Assembly: GCF_002920535.1 (NCBI RefSeq)
Contig: NZ_PQSS01000026.1
Span: 1 to 64,000 of the forward strand
Reading direction: 5' to 3'
DNA: 64,000 nucleotides
From: Streptomyces sp. Ru71
GTDB lineage: Bacteria; Actinomycetota; Actinomycetes; Streptomycetales; Streptomycetaceae
A program made the translations under genes and the position numbers. The first letter of the stretch is position 1; each line of letters starts with the position of its first letter. The notes beneath the pieces are model-generated. The model was not told the origin of the DNA. It ran no database searches and worked only from the letters and a program-made list of their open reading frames with translations. Of this stretch, positions 51,529-59,945 are shown piece by piece.

Positions 51529-52533
51529 TCAAGCGGGGGCTTGGCATGGTGGGGGGTGGGTGGGGGTGTCGGGGCGTAGGTGGTGCAGGAGCAGGGTGAG
51601 GGCTTGGGCCGCCGCCTGTTCCAGGTGCAGGTCCACCGCCGTCAGCGGGGGCATGCAGGTCCTCGCGCGCAGGCCGTCGTAGCGGGTGACGACCAGGACG
51701 TCGTCCGGCACCGCGCGTCCGCTCTCGTGCAGCGCGCGCACCGCGCCCACCGCGAACGCGTCGACCATCACGCACAGCGCGTCGATGCCGGGATGCTCGC
51801 GCAGCAGCGCCGCGCACGCCTCGTACCCCGCCTGCTCGCCGCCGGACTCCTCGGCGACGGCCGTCACCGGCGGCCAGCCGTGCCGTTCGGCGGCGCGGGC
51901 GTAGGCCGCCCGGGCGTCCACGGCCGAGGACCGGGTGCCCGGCGCGGTGAGCAGCGCCGCGCTGCGGGCGCCCTCGCCGGCCAGGTGGTCCAGCAGCAGC
52001 TCGGTGACCGCCTCGCCGTTGAGGTCGACGTACGGCGCCTGCCCGGCGTCGGGCATCGGCCGGCCCAGCGCCACCCACGGCAGCCCGCGGTCCTTCAGCT
52101 CGGCCACCACCGGGTCGTCCTGCCGGGGTTCCACGACGATGGCGCCGTCGACGTCGACGGTGCGCAGCCCCGCGCCGGACTCCCCCGGCGGCAGCAGCAC
52201 CAGCGCGAACCCGTGCGCCAGCGCGTGCTCGGCGGCGGCCGCCGCGACCTCCATGTAGAAGCCCAGCCGGGACGGCCCGCCGGCCACGGCGAGCGGCATC
52301 GACGACAGCAGGGCGATCGCCCTGGCCTCCCCGCGCCGCAGCCGCTGGGCGCGCAGATTGGGCCGGTAACCCAGTTCCGCGGCGACCCGCTTGACCCGCT
52401 CACGGGTGCGCGGGTCGACCTTGCCCAGCCCGTTGAGCGCGTGCGAGACGGTCGTACGCGAGACACCGGCGACGCGCGCCACATCGGCGATCGTCGGCTG
52501 ACGGGACGCGGAGGCCGGGCGGGGATCGGTCAT
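51529..52533 (-). CDS. LacI-family transcriptional regulator
   Basis: 334 residues. The N-terminal LacI helix-turn-helix is textbook (TIADVARVAGVSRTTVSHALNGLGKVDPRTRERVKRVAAELGYRPN, about residues 14-58). A periplasmic-binding-like effector domain follows (AGVRS-type DGAIVVEPRQDDP, GGEQAGYEACAALLREHPGIDALCVMVDAFAVGAVRALHESGRAVPDDVLVV). A GGAGGAG site lies 11 bases before the ATG. It is convergent with the purine operon, whose promoter has two LacI-like palindromes, so it likely represses that operon. A purine or nucleoside effector is the natural guess. Confidence 0.93.
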   Translation of the reverse strand: MTDPRPASASRQPTIADVARVAGVSRTTVSHALNGLGKVDPRTRERVKRVAAELGYRPNLRAQRLRRGEARAIALLSSMPLAVAGGPSRLGFYMEVAAAAAEHALAHGFALVLLPPGESGAGLRTVDVDGAIVVEPRQDDPVVAELKDRGLPWVALGRPMPDAGQAPYVDLNGEAVTELLLDHLAGEGARSAALLTAPGTRSSAVDARAAYARAAERHGWPPVTAVAEESGGEQAGYEACAALLREHPGIDALCVMVDAFAVGAVRALHESGRAVPDDVLVVTRYDGLRARTCMPPLTAVDLHLEQAAAQALTLLLHHLRPDTPTHPPPCQAPA

Positions 52534-52634
52534 CGGCAGCTGTTCTCCTCCTACGCTGTGTGCCGCCCAGTCTTCCCGATGTCCCGGCGGTCCGGCACGC
52601 CGCCTCCCCGAAACCGCCCCGGCCCCGGGCCGGC

Positions 52635-54281
52635 CTAGGTGAGGCGGGCGCGTATGGCGCGGGCGGCCTTGCCGGTGATGCTGAAGGCGTAGGCGGTGAC
52701 CGCGGACGGGGCCTGTTCCAGGTGCAGCACCAGGTGTGCGCCGTCGGGCCGGACCCGGGCGGTGTGCACGCGCTTCCCGGAGCCGGGCAGGGAGACGGCG
52801 TGGGGACCGCGGCGTCCGACGCCGTTGCCGAGCGCCGTGCCGAGGCCGCCGCGCGCGCTGAGGCCGTGGGCGCTGCACCGCAGCGACACATGCCAGTCGC
52901 CGGACTGCAGGGGCCGGCCGTCGTCGGCGGAGGCGAGGTCGACGCGGACCCGGAAGCAGGCCCGCCCGTAGTCGTACGTCTCCTTGCCGCGCGCGACCGT
53001 CAGGTGCGGGGAGGGCACCTGGTCGCAGGTGACGGCGACCTCCTTGCCGCTGCGCGTGTGACGCAGGATCAGCTCGGTGACCAGGTCGTCGGTGTCGACC
53101 TGGTCGAGGTAGGCGTAGCCGCCCAGTTCGAGGACGCTGCCCTGCCACAGCAGGTGGTCGAGCCGGCGGCGCGGGCTGACCTTGAGCGCGTCGGAGGTGA
53201 TCTCGCACAGGTCCTCGTACTCGGCCGCGTCGGGCGCCGGGAACGGCGGTGCCGCGTACAGCTTCCCGTTCCGGACGAGCGACTTGCCCGGGCGGCCGGC
53301 GAGCTCCCACTCGATGACCGCGGTGAGTTCGTCCACCAGCCCTTCGCGCAGGCAGTGGATGACGATCCGCTCGTGCAGGCCGAACTTGGCGAGGATCGCG
53401 GGCGTGACCCACTTCTCGGCGTAGGGGCGGGCCGTCTCCACGAGTTCGCGGCGGGTGGCGGCGTCGGCGTCGAGGTAGCGCTGGTCGAAGCGGCGCACCA
53501 TCTCCACCCGGACGTGACGGGTCACCAGGTGGTCGCGCAGCGGCCCGGGTTCGGTCATACCGGTGACCAGGGCCACCATCTCGTCGGCCTGTTCGAGGGC
53601 GGTGCGCAGTTCGAGGCCGTTCGCGGTGATGTTCCCGTCGTCGCCGCGCTTGACGACGTAGTAGCAGTCGTAGTCGCCGACGATCGAGATGACCTTGCTG
53701 TGCAGATAGGCGCGGGCGACGAAGTGCTGGTCCTCGCTGATGCGCATGTGCTCCGGGAAGCGGAGCTTGTGCTCCTCCAGCATGCTGCGCCGGAACAGCT
53801 TGAACGGCATCAGCGTGTAGTAGACGTCGCCCTTGGACAGGTCGGCCTTGTCGACGTTCTTGGCGAACACCTGCTTGGGGACGCGGCGGCCGACGCCGAC
53901 CAGCTTGGCGAGGACGGTGTCGGAGTTGTTCTTCTCCGCCATCGCGACCAGTCGTTCGAGCGCTTCGGGGCCCAGGCAGTCGTCGCCGTCGAGGAAGAAC
54001 ACATAGGTGCCGGTGGCGTGGTCGAGCCCCACGTTGCGCGGCCGGCTCGGGCCGCCCGACGGCTCCTGGTGGATCACCTTCATCCGCCAGGGCTGCTCCG
54101 CCGCCCACGCGTCGAGACGTTCACCGCTGCCGTCGGTGCTGCCGTCGTCCACGGCCACGACCTCCAGCGCGTCCATGCCGATGGACTGCTGCGCGACCGA
54201 GGCGAGCGTCTGCTCCAGATAGGGCAGCGCGTTGTAGACCGGTATCACCACCGAGACCACTGGCACGTCAGACCCCTTCAC
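52635..54281 (-). CDS. Family 2 glycosyltransferase with C-terminal beta domain
   Basis: 548 residues from a GTG preceded by GGGGGG; a second GTG at 54266 with AAGGGG before it is almost as good. The GT2 (GT-A) domain has VVSVVIPVYNALPYLEQTLASV at the start, the nucleotide-binding AVDDGSTDGSGERLD and the DxD motif FFLDGDDCLGPEALERL; SEDQHFVARAYL contains the likely catalytic base. The remaining 230 residues form a beta-rich C-terminal part, as in wall teichoic acid glycosyltransferases of the TarP/TarQ type. A role in decorating a wall polymer is plausible. No polymer genes are adjacent. Confidence 0.87.
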   Translation of the reverse strand: MKGSDVPVVSVVIPVYNALPYLEQTLASVAQQSIGMDALEVVAVDDGSTDGSGERLDAWAAEQPWRMKVIHQEPSGGPSRPRNVGLDHATGTYVFFLDGDDCLGPEALERLVAMAEKNNSDTVLAKLVGVGRRVPKQVFAKNVDKADLSKGDVYYTLMPFKLFRRSMLEEHKLRFPEHMRISEDQHFVARAYLHSKVISIVGDYDCYYVVKRGDDGNITANGLELRTALEQADEMVALVTGMTEPGPLRDHLVTRHVRVEMVRRFDQRYLDADAATRRELVETARPYAEKWVTPAILAKFGLHERIVIHCLREGLVDELTAVIEWELAGRPGKSLVRNGKLYAAPPFPAPDAAEYEDLCEITSDALKVSPRRRLDHLLWQGSVLELGGYAYLDQVDTDDLVTELILRHTRSGKEVAVTCDQVPSPHLTVARGKETYDYGRACFRVRVDLASADDGRPLQSGDWHVSLRCSAHGLSARGGLGTALGNGVGRRGPHAVSLPGSGKRVHTARVRPDGAHLVLHLEQAPSAVTAYAFSITGKAARAIRARLT

Positions 54282-54753
54282 CGGATACCCCCCTATGCAG
54301 ATGGTGTGAAAACTGCTGACGCCTGCCGCGGGCTCCGGTGGATGTAGGCGCTGGTCAGACCCCAACAACTCAGTGCTCCGGCCGATGATATGCGACCGCG
54401 AGGTGAAGAATACGCAACCATACGCACACGTCCGCATGACTCGCCGTCACACGATCGGGTACCGCGGACGGGTCTCGTGCATGCGTACGCGCAGGGGGAG
54501 CAGGGGGTTGGCGGTGGAGGCGTCCGCGACGACGGAGTGAGGGTGCGCGAGGGGGCGCGGTCGGAGTGCGCGAGCGCGTGGTGGGGGCGCGCGAGGGGGC
54601 GAGAAATCGGCGCAAAAAGAAAGGGAAAGGAGGTCACCCGCTCCTTTCCACTCTCAACGTATAGCGCACAGGGGGGCTTGCCGCAAGGCCCCGGTGGTGC
54701 CGCAGAATCGGCGGCCGAAGCCAGAAGCGGGTCGAAAAGGGTGGGGTCGCGCA
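54282..54753. other. Long intergenic region between divergent glycosyltransferases
   Basis: About 470 bp without a gene. The left half has nothing I recognise beyond GC-biased patches and two copies of GCGCGAGGGGGCG. The right end holds the rifamycin-responsive promoter described separately. Confidence 0.5.
54624..54691 (+). promoter_or_regulatory. Rifamycin-responsive promoter: inverted repeat, -10 and RAE
   Basis: Inverted repeat GGAAAGGAG-N8-CTCCTTTCC at 54624-54649, ten bases (ACTCTCAACG), -10 TATAGC at 54660-54665, seven bases (GCACAGG), then the 19-bp rifamycin-associated element GGGGCTTGCCGCAAGGCCC at 54673-54691. The layout is repeated base for base upstream of rox. RAE elements mediate induction by rifamycins in actinobacteria. 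Confidence 0.85.
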
Positions 54754-55965
54754 ATGCGTGTGGTGTTGTCTACGTATGGTTCCCGAGGGGACGTCGAGCC
54801 GCTGGCCGGGCTGGCGGTGCGGCTGCGGGACCGCGGCGCCGAGGTGCGGGTGTGCGCGCCGCCGGACGAGGACTTCGCGCGGCGGCTGGCCGGCGTCGGT
54901 GTGCCGCTGGTGCCGGTCGGTCCGTCGGCGCGGGCGCTGACGAAGGCGGCTCTGCCGGCGTCCTCGCTGCCGGAGCGGGCGGCCCGGTTGATGGCCGGTC
55001 AGATCGAGGCGGTCGCCGAGGCGGCCGAGGGATGTGACGCCCTGGTGGCGACCGGCATGCTCCCGGCGGCGGCCGGCGCGCTGTCAGTTGCGGAGAAACT
55101 GGGCGTGCCCGCCGTGTCGGTGACGTTCCAGCAGGTCACTCTGCCGTCACCGGTGCGTCGGCCGCTGGCCTATCCGGGCCGGCCGCTCCCGCCGGAGGTC
55201 ACCGACAACGGGGTGCTGTGGGAGCTCGACGCGCAGCACATCGACGCGCTGTTCGGTGAGGCGCTGAACACCAATCGGGCGTCGATCGGCCTGCCCCCGG
55301 TGGACCGCGTCCGCGACTACGTCGTCGGCGAGCGGCCGTGGCTGGCGACGGACCCGGTGCTCGACCCATGGCAGGGGATGCCGGACCTCGGCGTGGTGCA
55401 GACCGGCGCGTGGCTGGTGGCGGACGAACGCCCGCTGCCGGCCGAGCTGGTGGCGCTCCTGGAGGCCGGTGAGCCGCCGGTGTACGTCGGCTTCGGCAGC
55501 ATGCCGATGCACGGGGCGGCGGACGTCGCCGAGGTGGCCGTCGAGGCGGTCCGGGCGCAGGGGCGCCGGGTGCTGCTCGGTCGCGGCTGGGCGGATCTGT
55601 CCCTGATCGACGCCGAGGACGACTGTTTCGCCGTCGGTGAGGTGAACCAGCAGGCGCTGTTCGCCCGGGTGGCCGCGGTGGTGCACCACGGTGGCGCGGG
55701 CACCACGACGACGGCCACCCGGGCCGGTGCGCCGCAGGTGGTCGTGCCCCAGCTGGCGGACCAGCCGTACTGGGCCGGCCGGGTGGCCGAGCTGGGCATC
55801 GGCGCGGCGCACGACCGCCCGACGCCGACCGTCGAGTCCCTGTCGGCCGCGCTCAGGACGGCCCTGGACCCGGCGACCCGCGCCCGGGCCAGCGCGGTGG
55901 CGGGCATGGTCCGCACGGACGGTGCGGCGGTGGCCGCACGCCTGCTGCTCGACGCGGCCGGCTGA
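54754..55965 (+). CDS. rgt: Rifamycin-inactivating GT1 glycosyltransferase
   Basis: 403 residues. It is a GT-B macrolide-type glycosyltransferase. The N-terminal acceptor domain begins RVVLSTYGSRGDVEPLAGLAVRLRDRGAEV. The nucleotide-sugar domain has PVYVGFGSMP and the donor motif VAAVVHHGGAGTTTTATRAGAPQVVVPQLADQPYWA. It closely resembles the rifampin glycosyltransferases (Rgt1438 type) of soil actinobacteria, which add glucose to the ansa-chain hydroxyl and inactivate the drug. The RAE promoter directly upstream and the helR/rox neighbours support this. Without them a natural-product glycosyltransferase would be the alternative. Confidence 0.88.
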   Translation: MRVVLSTYGSRGDVEPLAGLAVRLRDRGAEVRVCAPPDEDFARRLAGVGVPLVPVGPSARALTKAALPASSLPERAARLMAGQIEAVAEAAEGCDALVATGMLPAAAGALSVAEKLGVPAVSVTFQQVTLPSPVRRPLAYPGRPLPPEVTDNGVLWELDAQHIDALFGEALNTNRASIGLPPVDRVRDYVVGERPWLATDPVLDPWQGMPDLGVVQTGAWLVADERPLPAELVALLEAGEPPVYVGFGSMPMHGAADVAEVAVEAVRAQGRRVLLGRGWADLSLIDAEDDCFAVGEVNQQALFARVAAVVHHGGAGTTTTATRAGAPQVVVPQLADQPYWAGRVAELGIGAAHDRPTPTVESLSAALRTALDPATRARASAVAGMVRTDGAAVAARLLLDAAG

Positions 55966-56011
55966 GCCACGGGGGCGCCCGGGGCCGGCCCGGGTCCGGC
56001 CGGACCGACCT

Positions 56012-56035
56012 GGGCCGGCCCTTCGCGGCCGGCCC
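56012..56035 (+). terminator. GC hairpin after the glycosyltransferase gene
   Basis: Perfect 9-bp stem GGGCCGGCC-N6-GGCCGGCCC, 46 bp beyond the stop codon. It may partly separate rgt from helR. Between it and helR is a low-complexity C-rich stretch (about 56045-56130). Confidence 0.45.
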
Positions 56036-56180
56036 GGCGGGACCTCCCGGACCGCTGTCCCTGCCTCTAGGCCCCGGCCCCAGTCCCTGCCCCCGGTCCT
56101 CGGACCCCGTCCCAGGCCCCCGGCCCCACCCCGAGAGACCACGACACACCCGCGCGCGGCCCGTGAACGGAGCTGATCCT

Positions 56181-58337
56181 TTGAACCCCCTGACCACCAG
56201 CGCCTTCGACCTCCCCGACCGTCTGTCCGCCAAGGCCGACCCGGCGCTCATCGCCGGCGACGAGCGGCACTTCGCGGCCATCGCCGCGTGCCTGGAGCAG
56301 ACGATCGCCGAGGTGTCCGACCGGCTCGCCGCCGAGCTCAGGGCGCCCGGCGGCACGGGCCAGCAGGCGATGGACCGGGACATCGAGGTCCACCGGCTGA
56401 ACGGCCGGCTGCGCACCCTGCGCCGCTTCGGCCTGGACCTGTGCCTCGGGCACATGGTCGGCGCGGACGACTCCGAGCCCGTGTACATCGGCCGGCTGGG
56501 TCTCACCGACAGCGAGGGGCGGCGGCTGCTGATCGACTGGCGCTCCCCCGCCGCCGAGCCGTTCTTCGCGGCCACCCACGCCGACCCGATGGGTCTGGCG
56601 AGCCGCCGCCGGTACCGGTGGCACGGCGGCCGGATCAGCGACTACTGGGACGAGGTGTTCACCGAGGACGGTCTGCAGGGGCGGGCCGCGCTCGACGACC
56701 AGTCCGCGTTCATCGCCAGCCTCGGCGGCAACCGCTCGGACCGGATGCGTGACGTGCTCGCCACCATCCAGGCCGACCAGGACGCCATCATCCGGGCGGG
56801 GTCGCGCGGTGCCCTCGTGGTCGACGGCGGGCCGGGCACGGGCAAGACGGTCGTCGCGCTGCACCGCACCGCGCATCTGCTGTACTCCGACCCGCGCCTC
56901 GGTCACCGCCGCGGCGGTGTCCTGTTCGTCGGCCCGCACCGGCCCTATCTGGCGTACGTCTCCGACGTGCTGCCCAGCCTCGGAGAGGAGGGCGTGCAGA
57001 CCTGCACCCTGCTGGATCTCGTCGCGGAGGGCGCCTCGGCGACGGTGGAGAGCGACCCCGAGGTCGCCCGGCTGAAGGCGTCCGCGGACATGGTGAAGGC
57101 GATCGAGACCGCCGTCAGGTTCTACGAGGAGCCGCCCACCGAGCCGCTCACCGTCACGGTCGACTGGTCCGGCATCCGGCTGACCGCCGCCGACTGGGCC
57201 GAGGCCTTCGAGGCACCGGAACCGGGCACCGCGCACAACGAGGGACGCGAGCAGGTCTGGGAGAAGCTGGTCGAGATCCTCGGCGACAAGTACGACGGTG
57301 ATGTCTCCCCGGAGCTGTTCCGCAGGGCGCTGCGGCAGGACGAGGAGCTGAACGCCGCCCTCGGCCGTGCCTGGCCGCTGCTGGACGCGGCCGACGTCGT
57401 CGGCGACCTGTGGTCGGTGCCGGCCTACCTGCGGATGTGCGCGCCCTGGCTCACCCGCGACGAGGTCCGTGCGCTGCAGCGAAAGGAGCCGCAGGCCTGG
57501 ACGGTGTCCGATCTGCCGCTGCTGGACGCGGCCCGGCAGCGGCTCGGTGACCCGGCCTCGGGCCGCCGCAAGCGCCGGCAGGAAGCCGCGGTCGCCGCCG
57601 AGCGCGCGTACCGGGCGCAGGTCACCGAGAACCTGCTGCGGACCGACGACGACTGGCAGGGCATGCTGATGACGATGCTGACCGGGCAGGATCTGCAGAA
57701 CAGCCTGGTCGCCGCCGAGGCGCCGCAGCGCACCAAACCCGACCTGCTCGCCGGTCCGTTCGCGCACATCGTCGTGGACGAGGCGCAGGAACTGACGGAC
57801 GCGGAGTGGCAGATGCTGCTGCTGCGGTGCCCGTCGCGCAGCTTCACCATCGTCGGGGACCGCGCCCAGGCCCGGCACGGCTTCACCGAGTCGTGGCGCG
57901 AGCGGCTGGAGCGGGTCGGGTTCGACCGGATCGACCTGGCCTCCCTGACCATCAACTACCGTACGCCGCAGGAGATCATGGCGGAGGCCGAGCCGGTCAT
58001 CCGGGCGGCGCTGCCGGATGCCAACGTGCCGACCTCCGTGCGCAGCAACGGTCTGCCCGTCGTGCGCGGCCACGTGGCGGAGCGGGACGCCATCCTCGAA
58101 GCCTGGCTCGCCGGCCATGACGAGGGCGTCGCCTGTGTCATCGGTGATCCTTCGTTCCGTGAGACGCCGCGGGTCCGGTCGCTGACGCCGCAGCTGGCCA
58201 AGGGGCTGGAGTTCGACCTGGTGGTGCTGGTCGACCCGGAGGAGTTCGGCACGGGTGTCGCGGGGGCGGTCGACCGCTATGTCGCGATGACCCGGGCGAC
58301 CGGGCAGCTCGTCGTCCTCACCGGCTCCCTGGAATGA
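56181..58337 (+). CDS. helR: RNA polymerase recycling motor ATPase HelR
   Basis: 718 residues. The TTG start is preferred because ACGGAG lies eight bases upstream; a GTG at 56163 has no ribosome site. It is a UvrD/HelD-like superfamily 1 ATPase: Walker A VVDGGPGTGKTVVALHRTAHLLY (about residues 213-235), Walker B IVVDEAQELTDAEWQ, motif III-like FTIVGDRAQA, then INYRTPQEIM and a truncated C-terminal LTPQLAKGLEFDLVVLVDP. HelR of Streptomyces binds rifamycin-stalled polymerase and releases it from DNA. It lies between drug-modifying genes rgt and rox, its known company. I find no RAE at its own start. Confidence 0.9.
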   Translation: MNPLTTSAFDLPDRLSAKADPALIAGDERHFAAIAACLEQTIAEVSDRLAAELRAPGGTGQQAMDRDIEVHRLNGRLRTLRRFGLDLCLGHMVGADDSEPVYIGRLGLTDSEGRRLLIDWRSPAAEPFFAATHADPMGLASRRRYRWHGGRISDYWDEVFTEDGLQGRAALDDQSAFIASLGGNRSDRMRDVLATIQADQDAIIRAGSRGALVVDGGPGTGKTVVALHRTAHLLYSDPRLGHRRGGVLFVGPHRPYLAYVSDVLPSLGEEGVQTCTLLDLVAEGASATVESDPEVARLKASADMVKAIETAVRFYEEPPTEPLTVTVDWSGIRLTAADWAEAFEAPEPGTAHNEGREQVWEKLVEILGDKYDGDVSPELFRRALRQDEELNAALGRAWPLLDAADVVGDLWSVPAYLRMCAPWLTRDEVRALQRKEPQAWTVSDLPLLDAARQRLGDPASGRRKRRQEAAVAAERAYRAQVTENLLRTDDDWQGMLMTMLTGQDLQNSLVAAEAPQRTKPDLLAGPFAHIVVDEAQELTDAEWQMLLLRCPSRSFTIVGDRAQARHGFTESWRERLERVGFDRIDLASLTINYRTPQEIMAEAEPVIRAALPDANVPTSVRSNGLPVVRGHVAERDAILEAWLAGHDEGVACVIGDPSFRETPRVRSLTPQLAKGLEFDLVVLVDPEEFGTGVAGAVDRYVAMTRATGQLVVLTGSLE

Positions 58338-58344
58338 CCCCCAG

Positions 58345-59772
58345 TCAGTCCGAAGGGCTGCCGAACCACTTCCGCAGCGAGCCGAGCAGGTCCCGCTGGT
58401 CCTCGCCGACCCATGCCACGTAACCGTCGGGCCGTAGCAGGACGGCGGTCACGTCCAGCTCCTCGGCGGCGTCGACGACGTGGTCGACCCGGTCGGCCCA
58501 GCCCGCCACCGAGAGCGCGCCGGTGCGGTCGAGGAGCAGTCCGCGACCGTCGTGCATCAGCTCGTACAGGCGACCGCTCTTGAGCTGTACGTCCCGCAGC
58601 CGCCGGCCGAGCAGTTCGTGGCCCTCGCCGAGGTCGTAGCGGACGTTGACGGCGAAGGCCGTCTCGGTCATGTACCGGTTCACCTCCTCGAAGTCCATCA
58701 GCCTCGACAGCAGCCCGCGCAGCGCGACCGCGCCCGGATCGGTCCCCAGCAGCGTCATCTGGGCGCGGGTGTTGTCCAGCACGGCGGCGCCCACCGGGTG
58801 CCGTTCGGTGTGGTAGCTGTCCAGCAGCCCCTCCGGTGCCCAGCCGGCCACTTCGGCGGCCAGCTTCCAGCCGAGGTTGAACGCGTCCTGGATGCCCAGG
58901 TTGAGGCCCTGGCCGCCGGTCGGCGGGTGGATGTGGGCGGCGTCGCCGGCCAGCAGCACCCGGCCGACCCGGTAGCGCTCGGCCTGCCGGGTGGCGTCGC
59001 CGAAGCGGGAGAGCCAGCGCGGCGAGTGCACACCGAAGTCGGTGCCCGCGACGGCCCGCAGCCGCTGCCGGAACTCCTCCAGGGTCGGCGCGTCCGCACC
59101 CTCCTCGGCCACCTCCCCCGCGGGCACGCCGACGCGGTACACCCCGTCCCCGTTGGGGATGACGCCGAAGCGGAGCTCCGTCTTGCGGACTTCGGCCACG
59201 ACGGCGGTGACGGTGTCCTGGTCCTCGGTCATCTCCATGTCGCCCAGCAGCGTCTCGACCTTGGCGGGTTCCCCGGGGAACGGGACGCCCAGCTGTTTGC
59301 GCACGGTGCTGCGGCCGCCGTCGCAGCCGACCAGGTACCGCGAGCGCAGCCGCGTGCCGTCGGCCAGCTCGACGGTCACCCCGTCGGGGTCCTGGGCGAG
59401 CCCCACCACTTCGCAGCCGAGCCGGAGTTCGGCGCCGAGTTCGAGCGCGCGCTCGCGCAGCAGCCGTTCGGTGACCGGCTGCAGGATGCTGAGACCGTAC
59501 GGGTGTGCCGTGTCCATCCCCTTGGGCCACGGCTTGTGGATGCCCCCGAAGAAGCCGCCGACCTGGAACTTCTCACCGGCCGCGAGGAAGCGGTCCAGCA
59601 GGCCGCGCTGGTCCGTCATCTCCACGCTGCGCACGTGCAGGCCACGCCCCCGGGACTCGGCGGTCGGCTCGGTCAGTTTCTCCAGCACGACCACGTGCAC
59701 GTCGTGCAGGCGCAGCTCGGCGGCGAGCATCAGGCCGGTCGGGCCGCCACCGGCGATGAGTACATCGATCAT
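58345..59772 (-). CDS. rox: Rifampicin monooxygenase Rox
   Basis: 475 residues. A class A FAD monooxygenase: IAGGGPTGLMLAAELRLHDV at the N-terminus, DG motif VGCDGGRSTVRKQLG and the flavin-binding GRVLLAGDAAHIHPPTGGQGLNLGIQDAFNLGWKLA, with a thioredoxin-like C-terminal end (AVLLRPDGYVAWVGEDQ). From memory, its sequence follows Streptomyces venezuelae Rox, including GGFFGGIHKPWP and FGVHSPRWLSRFGDATRQAERYRVGRV. Rox hydroxylates the rifamycin naphthyl core, which opens and degrades the drug. It is convergent with helR across 7 bp. Its promoter is a near copy of the rgt promoter. Confidence 0.92.
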   Translation of the reverse strand: MIDVLIAGGGPTGLMLAAELRLHDVHVVVLEKLTEPTAESRGRGLHVRSVEMTDQRGLLDRFLAAGEKFQVGGFFGGIHKPWPKGMDTAHPYGLSILQPVTERLLRERALELGAELRLGCEVVGLAQDPDGVTVELADGTRLRSRYLVGCDGGRSTVRKQLGVPFPGEPAKVETLLGDMEMTEDQDTVTAVVAEVRKTELRFGVIPNGDGVYRVGVPAGEVAEEGADAPTLEEFRQRLRAVAGTDFGVHSPRWLSRFGDATRQAERYRVGRVLLAGDAAHIHPPTGGQGLNLGIQDAFNLGWKLAAEVAGWAPEGLLDSYHTERHPVGAAVLDNTRAQMTLLGTDPGAVALRGLLSRLMDFEEVNRYMTETAFAVNVRYDLGEGHELLGRRLRDVQLKSGRLYELMHDGRGLLLDRTGALSVAGWADRVDHVVDAAEELDVTAVLLRPDGYVAWVGEDQRDLLGSLRKWFGSPSD

Positions 59773-59829
59773 GAAAAATCCCCGTTTCCGCAGGTTGTGC
59801 CGTTGCCGGGCGATTCTGCGGTACGAGGG

Positions 59830-59897
59830 GGGCCTTGCCGCAAGCCCCCCTGTGCGCTATACGTTGAGAGTGGCAAGGAGTGGTCGAGCTCCTTGCC
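59830..59897 (-). promoter_or_regulatory. rox promoter: inverted repeat, -10 and RAE
   Basis: Read on the minus strand: inverted repeat GGCAAGGAG-N8-CTCCTTGCC (59872-59897), ACTCTCAACG, -10 TATAGC (59856-59861), GCACAGG, then RAE GGGGCTTGCGGCAAGGCCC (59830-59848). Spacing is identical to the rgt promoter. One base pair in the upstream repeat and the RAE centre differ. Confidence 0.87.
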
Positions 59898-59904
59898 TTC
59901 GTCA

Positions 59905-59940
59905 TTTCGGCCGTCTTTTCGGCCGTCTTTTCGGCCCTCT
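59905..59940. repeat. 12-bp tandem repeat
   Basis: Three copies of TTTCGGCCGTCT, the last with one change, between the rox promoter and the end of the SigJ gene. Confidence 0.85.
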
Positions 59941-59945
59941 GCTCG

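Noticed and set aside
51529..54108. A single 859-codon protein joining the LacI regulator to upstream sequence
   Set aside because: The N-terminal part is an out-of-frame shadow of the GT2 gene; the LacI helix-turn-helix begins at its own ATG at 52533.
55966..56180. An RAE before helR
   Set aside because: I looked for the GGGGCTTGC/GCAAGGCCC core and found only C-rich low-complexity sequence and a simple hairpin.
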